Source: Chloroflexota bacterium
Lineage (GTDB): Bacteria > Chloroflexota > Ktedonobacteria > Ktedonobacterales > Ktedonobacteraceae
Assembly: GCA_005881295.1 (NCBI GenBank)
Contig: VBHS01000148.1
Span: 1 to 5,590, forward strand
Direction: 5' to 3'
Length of the DNA: 5,590 bases
Under the pieces are notes generated by a model. The model searched no databases, was not told the DNA's origin, and was given only the letters and a program-made list of their open reading frames with translations. Shown one piece after another: positions 1-4,790 of this stretch. Every line of letters begins with the position of its first letter. Positions within the stretch are counted from its first letter, which is position 1. A program made the position numbers and the translations under genes.

Positions 1-1
1 C

Positions 2-331
2 GCGCTCAAGAGAGTTGGACAAAGCTTTTCTCCGAGTGGAAACCTGGTCGGCATTACCCCGATGTTGCGGTCGCTTCTCAAGGATGCAGGTTGCACCAAT
101 GTCCAGCACATGGCGCACGTGATCGATTATTCTTCAGGGGAACCAGTACATGACGCCTTTTGCAAAGATTTTGCCACCGTCTATCGATTGATGCAGCCTT
201 TTCTGATTGGTGTGGGAGTCACGACGCAAGAGGAGGTGGATCGTCTTCAACGGCAGATGGAGGCGGAAATGATGCAAGATGACTTCCATGCCATCATGTT
301 CATACTCACCGCGTGGGGCACGAAGCCGTAG
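2..331 (+). CDS. Class I SAM-dependent methyltransferase, C-terminal fragment (5' end outside window)
   Basis: The frame is open from the first complete codon to a TAG at 329-331, giving 109 visible residues. The visible start, ALKRVGQSFSPSGNLVGITP, followed by an MLRSLLKDAG segment, matches the stretch after the central beta strands of UbiE/Methyltransf_11-type methyltransferases. There the protein passes through a substrate-facing region and ends in the last two strands; the closing FILTAWGTKP is a typical final strand. The SAM-binding glycine-rich motif would lie upstream and is not visible, so substrate and exact family cannot be given. The first in-window ATG (62) is internal, not the start. 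The stop codon coincides with the left end of an inverted-repeat element (CGTAGGGGCGGG), so the element may have set the present C-terminus. The assignment is by recognised sequence pattern only. Confidence 0.75.
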   Translation, partial: ALKRVGQSFSPSGNLVGITPMLRSLLKDAGCTNVQHMAHVIDYSSGEPVHDAFCKDFATVYRLMQPFLIGVGVTTQEEVDRLQRQMEAEMMQDDFHAIMFILTAWGTKP

Positions 332-462
332 GGGCGGGGGAAGGGTTGTGTGGAGAGGGGACGCTTGCGTCGCCCCCGTCCCGCTCCTGTGCACGCTTTC
401 CCCCACCTTCCAGGGCGACGCAAGCGTCCCCACCCCGCTCCTCATCCACTCCCGCCCCTACG
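327..462. repeat. Inverted-repeat (MITE/REP-like) element 1
   Basis: The outer arms CGTAGGGGCGGG (327-338) and CCCGCCCCTACG (451-462) are perfect 12-bp inverted repeats. A second, inner pair is perfect over 19 bp: GGGGACGCTTGCGTCGCCC (357-375) and its complement at 413-431. Each inner arm is itself self-complementary (GACGC, two-base centre, GCGTC), so several hairpins are possible in RNA or single-stranded DNA. No coding potential is convincing inside. The ends match those of two further elements at about 1581-1633 and 4839-5003. ACGAAGCCG occurs at 320-328 and again at 466-474, close to both ends, as a possible target-site duplication offset by 5 bp on the right. The element overlaps the methyltransferase stop codon and could act as a transcript-end structure. 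Confidence 0.8.
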
Positions 463-508
463 TGTACGAAGCCGCTTCCCAAGGGACATCACACCAAACC
501 TACCCATG

Positions 509-537
509 TAAAACCGCCCTCGCCCTTGCGGTCGCCC
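509..537 (-). terminator. Possible weak intrinsic terminator / REP-like motif after the RidA-like gene
   Basis: On the minus strand, 13 to 40 bases past the RidA-like stop, ACCGC (532-528) and GCGGT (517-513) can form a 5-bp stem around a 10-base loop, followed by TTTT (513-510). The stem is short and overlaps the T run, so this is a weak candidate. The same place holds GGGCGACCGCAAGGG (537-523), a 15-mer that recurs with one change (A for G) at 4769-4783, suggesting a REP-type sequence rather than a dedicated terminator. The stretch between the repeat element (ending 462) and this site shows nothing else recognisable. Confidence 0.3.
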
Positions 538-550
538 GGGAGGGAGTATA

Positions 551-1033
551 CTAGCCGTCGATCTCCACCTCAGCCTCAATCTCAACCGGAATGCTAAACG
601 GCAGTGAGGCCATGCCTACTGCTGAACGGGCATGCGCTCCAGCAGTTTCACCATACACAGAGAGAATTACATCGGAGAAGCCATTGATAACAGCAGGCTG
701 CATGGTAAAATCGGGCGTGGAATTGATCATACCGAACACCCTTAACCACGCCGTCACGCGATCCAGGTCGCCCAGCTCGCGCTTCAGACTCCCCAGTATG
801 GCCAGCGCGACCAAACGGGCCGATTCGTAGGCCTGCTCGGGTGATACCTCTGCCCCCACTTTGCCAAAAGGACCAGCCAGAGAACCGTCTGGCTGTTGCG
901 GGCCGTGTCCAGAGATGAAAACGCGCTTGCCGTGCACGCGCACCCAGGGAAAAGGCAAGCGCGCGCCAGCCGGGAGCGCAAGTGGTGCAGGTAAAACGAA
1001 ACCTAATTCTTCTAGCCTGGCTTCAATCTTCAT
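551..1033 (-). CDS. RidA/YjgF/UK114-family protein, YjgH-like branch
   Basis: A complete 160-residue protein, slightly longer than classical RidA (about 130). The RidA fold signature is clear: an N-terminal segment ending in RVFISGHGPQQPDGSLAGP (37-55), GKVGAEVSPEQAYESARLVA (57-76), GDLDRVTAWLRVFGMINSTP (88-107), and AHARSAVGMASLPFSIPVEI (133-152). R136 in the HARSAVG motif corresponds to the conserved arginine that in RidA deaminases binds the substrate carboxylate. RidA proper hydrolyses reactive enamine/imine intermediates from PLP enzymes; this longer branch (HARSAVG, SAPDF-like motif) is less well characterised, so deaminase activity is an inference. The protein is probably cytosolic and trimeric, as in the family. 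The ATG at 1033 is preceded by AGAGGA at good spacing. That Shine-Dalgarno overlaps the stop codon of the upstream XRE gene, 9 bp away, so the two genes should be co-transcribed and perhaps translationally coupled. Confidence 0.88.
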   Translation of the reverse strand: MKIEARLEELGFVLPAPLALPAGARLPFPWVRVHGKRVFISGHGPQQPDGSLAGPFGKVGAEVSPEQAYESARLVALAILGSLKRELGDLDRVTAWLRVFGMINSTPDFTMQPAVINGFSDVILSVYGETAGAHARSAVGMASLPFSIPVEIEAEVEIDG

Positions 1034-1042
1034 AGTGTTCCT

Positions 1043-1267
1043 CTATTCGTCTGGCGCGTCTTCTAGCAAATGCGTTGGCGGAACGCCCAAAGCATTCGCC
1101 AGCCTGTTAATCGTCGTTGTGGTGACTTCTCCAAAGGGGTCACGAAAGAGCCGACGAACGGTACTATAGGCTACCTCTGACTTGATGTGTAGCTTGGTCA
1201 TAGACATACTACGCTCTTTAGCTATTTCTTTAACTCTCAGTCTCAATCTCATGAGTTCAGGATACAC
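1043..1267 (-). CDS. Small XRE/Cro-CI family HTH transcriptional regulator
   Basis: A 74-residue protein that is almost entirely one helix-turn-helix domain of the Cro/CI type (HTH_26-like). RVKEIAKERSMSMTKLHIKS (11-30) gives helices 1 and 2, VAYSTVRRLFRD (32-43) the recognition helix region, and TTTINRLANALGVPPTHLLE (50-69) the closing helices with the usual LANALGVPP turn. There is no ligand or protease domain. The listed start is a GTG (1265-1267) with AAGGGG only 3 bases upstream; an ATG five codons later (1250-1252) lacks a well-spaced ribosome site but begins exactly at the domain (MRLRLRVKEIA). The true start is therefore uncertain. The gene precedes the RidA-like gene by 9 bp. It probably binds the divergent intergenic region, where two AAAACGTTGT copies sit, and may control itself and the small gene on the other strand. 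Confidence 0.85.
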   Translation of the reverse strand: MYPELMRLRLRVKEIAKERSMSMTKLHIKSEVAYSTVRRLFRDPFGEVTTTTINRLANALGVPPTHLLEDAPDE

Positions 1268-1278
1268 CAGCCCCTTAC

Positions 1279-1308
1279 TTGACGGTAGTCAGCATATAGT
1301 GGTATTGT
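1279..1308 (+). promoter_or_regulatory. Candidate sigma-70 promoter for the small unknown gene
   Basis: TTGACG (1279-1284), 18 bases, then TATTGT (1303-1308). The -35 is close to consensus and the -10 is fair. Transcription from here would start near 1315, inside the first AAAACGTTGT copy. A repressor bound there would block it. It was found by eye only. Confidence 0.4.
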
Positions 1309-1312
1309 CATG

Positions 1313-1336
1313 AAAACGTTGTTAATAAAACGTTGT
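1313..1336. promoter_or_regulatory. Paired direct repeats AAAACGTTGT, candidate XRE operator
   Basis: AAAACGTTGT occurs at 1313-1322 and 1327-1336, exact over 10 bp with a 14-bp period. Each copy contains the palindrome AACGTT. They lie between the XRE gene (minus) and the 69-residue gene (plus). That is where an autoregulatory XRE protein would be expected to bind. The link to this regulator is inference. Confidence 0.45.
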
Positions 1337-1374
1337 CCTAACAATGATAATCAAAAGACGAGGGAAAAGGCGTG

Positions 1375-1584
1375 ATGACCCTATGGATACTATTTTGCCG
1401 CATGAGCAAAGAGGCTGACATATTGTTCACGTTCTATGCGAGAGATTATGAGCATGCAGAGCAGAAAGCAGAGGAACTATTACAAGAGCACCCCTATGAG
1501 CGACTGGAACTCAAAGCGTACCCTTCTGGTTTCAGGATGGTCTTTACGGACCTCCCAGGGACAATTGAAGAGGACATAAGGTAG
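1375..1584 (+). CDS. Small protein of unknown function (69 aa)
   Basis: I do not recognise a named family. The protein has a short hydrophobic start (MTLWILFCRM), then a charged part that looks like one small alpha/beta domain: ADILFTFYARDYEHAEQKAE (14-33) reads as a strand followed by an amphipathic helix, and LELKAYPSGFRMVFTDLPGT (44-63) as two strands with a turn and an LPG loop. There is no signal peptide, cysteine pair or transmembrane helix long enough to be convincing. The ATG at 1375 is favoured because AGGGAAAAGG lies just upstream (1361-1370). A GTG at 1372 directly precedes it, and an ATG at 1402 (MSKEAD) would remove the hydrophobic start but has no good ribosome site. The TAG stop (1582-1584) lies in the degenerate left edge of repeat element 2. 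The gene is divergent from the XRE-RidA pair and may share its control region. Confidence 0.6.
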   Translation: MTLWILFCRMSKEADILFTFYARDYEHAEQKAEELLQEHPYERLELKAYPSGFRMVFTDLPGTIEEDIR

Positions 1585-1633
1585 GTGTGACGGCCGATAA
1601 ATCGGCGGTGGGCGCGGTAAACCGGCCCCTACG
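1581..1633. repeat. Small hairpin element 2 with a CCCCTACG end
   Basis: It contains two palindromes: GCCGATAAATCGGC (1593-1606; 6-bp stem, AA centre) and CGGTAAACCG (1615-1624). The right end GGCCCCTACG (1624-1633) matches the right ends of elements 1 and 3. The left end GTAGG (1581-1585) looks like a worn copy of GTAGGGG. It begins at the stop codon of the 69-residue gene. There is no T run, so a classic terminator is not supported, though the hairpins could protect a transcript end. Confidence 0.6.
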
Positions 1634-1650
1634 GGCGATCTACAACTATT

Positions 1651-1692
1651 TGGTATAAGAGGGAGTTTTGTGCCTGGTATAAGAGGGGGTTT
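1651..1692. repeat. Two 18-bp direct repeats upstream of the response regulator
   Basis: TGGTATAAGAGGGAGTTT (1651-1668) and TGGTATAAGAGGGGGTTT (1675-1692) differ at one base and are 24 bp apart. They sit about 85-125 bp upstream of the response-regulator start, in an AT-richer stretch. They could be activator sites or a small duplication; nothing in the sequence decides between these. Confidence 0.65.
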
Positions 1693-1710
1693 CATGTTTG
1701 TGTCATGTTT
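1692..1710 (+). promoter_or_regulatory. Candidate OmpR/PhoB-type binding site (11-bp direct repeat)
   Basis: TCATGTTT occurs at 1692-1699 and 1703-1710, an exact 8-mer with an 11-bp period. Tandem half-sites with 10-11-bp spacing are the known binding pattern of OmpR/PhoB winged-helix dimers, the family of the regulator encoded 65 bp downstream. A weak promoter (TTCGTG at 1711-1716, 16 bases, CATACT at 1733-1738) directly follows, the arrangement expected for activation from a site next to the -35. Autoregulation is inference. Confidence 0.45.
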
Positions 1711-1774
1711 TTCGTGCATACTGCTTTTGTGGCATACTAGGTTAGATATCTCATGAGTTTTGGGAGATACGCTG

Positions 1775-2455
1775 ATGCGGATCTTGCTTGTCGAAGATGA
1801 TCGCCGTTTAAGCCATGCACTGAAATTGAGTCTGGTGGAGGAGGGGTATGCTGTTGACGCCGCTTTTGATGGTGAGGAGGGGGAGGCATTTACTGATACG
1901 GTGCCGTACGATGCGATTATCCTGGATCTTATGTTGCCGCGCAAGGATGGGGTGGCGGTTTGCCGTACACTGCGTTTACGCAAGGTGAATACGCCTATTT
2001 TGATGTTGACGGCGCGAGATGCGGTTGAAGATCGCGTGCGGGGGCTCGATAGCGGGGCAGATGATTACCTGGTCAAGCCGTTCGCGCTGCATGAATTGCT
2101 GGCGCGCCTGCGGGCGCTGCTGCGGCGAAATATTGCCCAGAAAAGCGGTGCGCTAGCGCTGGGGGATCTGTCGGTCAATCCTGCCACTCATGATGTGGAG
2201 CGAGGTGGGGTGGCTATCAGGTTGAACGCGAAGGAATTTGCCTTGCTCGAATATTTCATGCACCACCCTAACCAGGTGCTGACGCGCGAAATGATCGAGA
2301 GCCATATCTGGAGCTACGATTTCATCAGCGCCTCTAACGTGGTCGATGTGTATGTGCGGCGGCTGAGACGTAAAATCGATGATCCATTTGCTGCCAAGTT
2401 GTTGGAGACCATGTATGGGGTTGGATACCGGCTGCGTTTACCGTGTAGTGAATAG
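1775..2455 (+). CDS. OmpR/PhoB-family two-component response regulator
   Basis: A complete 226-residue regulator of usual family length. The receiver domain (1 to about 115) has the acidic pocket E7-D8-D9, phospho-acceptor D51 in YDAIILDLMLPRKDG, T79 in LMLTARD, and K101 in DDYLVKPF. The winged-helix DNA-binding domain (about 125-225) shows LSVNPATHDVERGG, LNAKEFALLEYFMHHPNQVL, SNVVDVYVRRLRRKIDD (recognition helix) and the closing METMYGVGYRL-like hairpin (read as LLETMYGVGYRL). All catalytic residues are present, so it should be functional. Phosphorylation by the adjacent kinase would drive dimer binding to tandem DNA half-sites. The ATG at 1775 is chosen because GGGAG (1762-1766) lies 8 bases upstream and MRILLVEDD is the standard start; a TTG at 1760 would only add five residues. 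The kinase gene starts 19 bp after the stop, forming one operon. Confidence 0.96.
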   Translation: MRILLVEDDRRLSHALKLSLVEEGYAVDAAFDGEEGEAFTDTVPYDAIILDLMLPRKDGVAVCRTLRLRKVNTPILMLTARDAVEDRVRGLDSGADDYLVKPFALHELLARLRALLRRNIAQKSGALALGDLSVNPATHDVERGGVAIRLNAKEFALLEYFMHHPNQVLTREMIESHIWSYDFISASNVVDVYVRRLRRKIDDPFAAKLLETMYGVGYRLRLPCSE

Positions 2456-2474
2456 AGGAGAGGAGGGCGTTGTG

Positions 2475-4643
2475 ATGCTGGTTATTTCCAGGGTATATAA
2501 AGCGCTGAGCCTGGTGATTATTATTGTTGGCTTGATCGCGCTTGTCATGCAGAAGAATGATGTGCGTTCTTACTCCGTCAGCGCCACCATTATCATTGTT
2601 GATCTGGTGCTGCTGTGCATCATTACGCTGGTCGGTCACATACGGCAGGGCGGAATTCGCTCCATTTTACACCTGGTGCGCAGTATGCGTTTCCGCCTGA
2701 CGTTCTGGTATGCTGCCTTGCTGGCGCTGATTTTGTTCATCTTTAGCAGTGTCGCTCTGGCAACTGAGAAGCAGAATTACGTTGTGACGTTGAATGATAA
2801 TTTACGCACACGGCTTGCCCAGGTAGCCAGTACGTACGATGCCCAGAAGGGACTGCCTTCGTCATTACTCTTGTCCAGCATAGGAGCGGTACCGGGGACA
2901 TTACCAGGCAAAGAAGTGGTGCAAGGGAAGAGCTTGGCAAACAATGAAGTGGTGTTGTTGGTGACGCCGCAGGGCCAGCCGGTGCAAAAGTCTGAAGGTG
3001 TTTCGGGGGATGATGCATCTCAGATGGCAGCGATTCTGAAGGAGGACTTCGCGCAGTGGCAGGATAAGCAACGGTCTTACCCTGATGCCGCATCTAGGAG
3101 CCAGCCACTGGGCCCCGCCGGCAACAGTATGCAGGTGTATGATTTGGAGAACACGTTTTCATATAGCCTAACAGATGGTGATTATGAGTTTATGCAGGGG
3201 GTGATAGTGAATCAGCAGGGGCAGGCGGTGGCTCTGCTCGCAGTGGGCATTACCTCGGTCGGGCCTTTTCTAGTGAATGACCTGTCGTCAATACTGGCGC
3301 TTGCAGCACCACTCTGCCTGCTGTTGTCCGGTGTGGGCGGCTACTGGCTGGCGGGTAGGACGCTGCGCCCGGTACAGACGATTACGCGCACGGCGCAGGA
3401 GATCAGCGAAACGGACCTGCACCGCAGGCTTAATTTGAAACAGCGCGATGAGCTGGGTGAGCTTGGCGGTACCTTCGATGGGATGCTGGCGCGCCTGGAG
3501 GCTGCGTTTGAGCGGCAGCGGCAGTTTACCGCGGACGCCAGCCACGAATTACGCACGCCGCTGACGATCATAGACCTGGAGGCTGGACGCGCTTTGAGTC
3601 ATGAGCTTACGCCCCAGGAGAACCAGCAAATAATGACGGTTATCCAACAAGAGAACAGGCATATGGCGCGGCTGGTGAACGACTTACTGATGCTAGCGCG
3701 TGCCGACAGCGGGCAATCCAAGTTGAAGCATGAAACTGTCGATCTGAGCGAGGTGGTGGTGGATACAGTGGAACGCCTGGCGCCGCAGGCACAGCAGAGT
3801 GGAATGAGCATCAAGATGGCGCCTTTGCCGGAACTGACCATGCGGGGGGATCGTATCTACCTGATGCAGCTGCTGACCAATATAGTCGAGAACGCGCTGA
3901 AATATAGCGCCGGAGTTGGTACACGGGTAGAGATTGACCTGGTACGGCAGTACAAAGCAGGAGAAGGGTGGGCAAGGCTGCGTGTTCGTGATGATGGGCC
4001 GGGTATTGATCAAGAACATCTCCCGCATCTCTTTGAGCGCTTCTATCGCGTTGACCAGTCACGCACGCGCAGCCAGGGATTGACGCATGAAGTGGGGGAT
4101 ATGGGGTGTGCCAATGGATGCCCGGCAGGCAGTGGCCTGGGTTTGGCGATCGCGCAATGGATAACGCAGGAGCACGGCGGCGAAATTCGCGTACAATCGG
4201 AGCCCGGTCGCGGGTCTATCTTTGAAATCTGGCTGCCGTTAGGAATGGCGGAAGCAATGCAGAAGGAAGGAAGAAGCATGTCGCAACAACGAATGGGCGC
4301 TGGCGAGTACAGCCAGGATGGGCCTCCCTCTTACTCAATTGAGTATGACGAAATTCCTCGGTATAATGATCACACGCGTTATAATGATCAAAGTAGCTAT
4401 GCAATGGGTGGGTATGGACAGAAACTCTCGCGGCAAGATGCAGGGAAGGCGCCTTCAGCGGGGCAGCGGCTTGCCCTGGCTATTGTTTCGATGGTGCTGT
4501 GGGTTGTGGTACTCTTAGGGGTGATCGCGGCAGAGGCTGGTGCGCGGGGAAATCTTGTGGCGGCGTTTTTCCTGTTTTTTGGGCTGCTGATGTTCACTGT
4601 GTTGCTGGGGGTAATTAATGTTGGGTTTAACGCGGGGAGGTGA
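2475..4643 (+). CDS. Membrane sensor histidine kinase with extra membrane modules at both ends
   Basis: A complete 722-residue kinase, well above the usual 450-500. Order: two helices (about 10-25, 36-54); a basic cytosolic loop; a classical kinase start, MRFRLTFWYAALLALILFIF (71-90), as helix 3; an extracytoplasmic sensor region (about 97-270) with no recognised fold; helix 4 (271-293); HAMP (about 294-346); HisKA with H357 in DASHELRTPL; HATPase_c with the N box NIVENALKYS (N473), G1 box DDGPGI (506-511), F box LFERFYR (519-525) and G2 box GSGLGLAIA (552-560). The ATP lid is enlarged and holds C545-A-N-G-C549. The kinase proper ends near 590 (SIFEIWLPLG). It is followed by a Tyr/Ser/Gln-rich linker with two RYND units and two more helices (about 665-687, 694-716). 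Positive-inside charges fit six helices with both ends cytosolic. The ATG at 2475 is chosen for AGGAGGG (2461-2467), 7 bases upstream. It should phosphorylate D51 of the upstream regulator. The stimulus is unknown. Confidence 0.93.
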   Translation: MLVISRVYKALSLVIIIVGLIALVMQKNDVRSYSVSATIIIVDLVLLCIITLVGHIRQGGIRSILHLVRSMRFRLTFWYAALLALILFIFSSVALATEKQNYVVTLNDNLRTRLAQVASTYDAQKGLPSSLLLSSIGAVPGTLPGKEVVQGKSLANNEVVLLVTPQGQPVQKSEGVSGDDASQMAAILKEDFAQWQDKQRSYPDAASRSQPLGPAGNSMQVYDLENTFSYSLTDGDYEFMQGVIVNQQGQAVALLAVGITSVGPFLVNDLSSILALAAPLCLLLSGVGGYWLAGRTLRPVQTITRTAQEISETDLHRRLNLKQRDELGELGGTFDGMLARLEAAFERQRQFTADASHELRTPLTIIDLEAGRALSHELTPQENQQIMTVIQQENRHMARLVNDLLMLARADSGQSKLKHETVDLSEVVVDTVERLAPQAQQSGMSIKMAPLPELTMRGDRIYLMQLLTNIVENALKYSAGVGTRVEIDLVRQYKAGEGWARLRVRDDGPGIDQEHLPHLFERFYRVDQSRTRSQGLTHEVGDMGCANGCPAGSGLGLAIAQWITQEHGGEIRVQSEPGRGSIFEIWLPLGMAEAMQKEGRSMSQQRMGAGEYSQDGPPSYSIEYDEIPRYNDHTRYNDQSSYAMGGYGQKLSRQDAGKAPSAGQRLALAIVSMVLWVVVLLGVIAAEAGARGNLVAAFFLFFGLLMFTVLLGVINVGFNAGR
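4263..4280 (+). promoter_or_regulatory. Internal ribosome-binding site and ATG within the kinase gene
   Basis: AAGGAAGG (4263-4270), continued by AAGAAGC, precedes an in-frame ATG (4278-4280) with 7 bases between. This is as good as a normal gene start. Translation from here would give a 121-residue protein, MSQQRMGAGEYSQ onward, made of the polar Tyr-rich segment and the last two membrane helices. It may be a relic of a once separate gene fused to the kinase, or an active second start. Purine-rich codons for KEGRS-type residues could also produce this by chance. Confidence 0.4.
4332..4367 (+). promoter_or_regulatory. Possible intragenic sigma-70 promoter with a palindrome
   Basis: TTGAGT (4339-4344), 17 bases, then TATAAT (4362-4367, perfect -10). 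The -35 overlaps a 14-bp perfect palindrome, TACTCAATTGAGTA (4332-4345). TATAATGATCA recurs at 4380-4390, because the two copies encode the repeated YND. The stretch is visibly AT-richer than the surrounding kinase sequence. It could be a coincidence of the codons used. Confidence 0.3.
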
Positions 4644-4676
4644 GGAGGGAGAGGGCAAGCATTGCTCCATAGGGGG

Positions 4677-4790
4677 TCAAGTGAAAGGGGCTATGACCGC
4701 CTCTCGCGTCACTTTGTGCAGCGCGTCGATCTTGCCCTCAATTTCGGCCTCGGTCCAGCCTCCAACCAGGGCGACCACAAGGGACAATAC
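4677..4790 (-). pseudogene. Gene-like minus-strand remnant, C-terminal 37 codons
   Basis: On the minus strand, the frame ending in TGA at 4677-4679 reads VLSLVVALVGGWTEAEIEGK followed by IDALHKVTREAVIAPFT. It has strong GC preference at third positions and a protein-like amphipathic helix. No credible start with a ribosome site is visible, and a TAA lies two codons before the first residue given. It therefore looks like the 3' end of a lost gene, cut at or near the 19-bp inverted repeat at 4772-4790. I do not recognise the parent protein. It lies on the same strand as the SorC-type regulator and 292 bp beyond that gene's stop, so it may have been a downstream operon member. It could also be a short real gene. 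Confidence 0.4.

Noticed and set aside
134..445. Minus-strand 103-codon frame
   Set aside because: Antisense of the methyltransferase and the repeat element; the plus strand has clear protein-family sequence.
279..597. Two overlapping plus-strand frames over element 1 and the intergenic region
   Set aside because: Composition follows the inverted repeat, the peptides are Pro/Arg/Ser-rich, there is no ribosome site, and they run into the antisense of the RidA-like gene.
1480..1983. Minus-strand 167-codon frame
   Set aside because: Covers the antisense of the response-regulator start, the promoter repeats and the small gene; low-complexity Ser/Arg/Pro composition and no family features.
2379..2474. 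Longer kinase start overlapping the response regulator
   Set aside because: It would read through the end of the regulator in another frame without a ribosome site; AGGAGGG 7 bases before the ATG at 2475 decides the start.
4648..4670. Terminator hairpin after the kinase (GGGCAA / TTGCTC around GCA)
   Set aside because: A six-pair stem with one G-T pair is possible, but no T run follows, so an intrinsic terminator is not supported.
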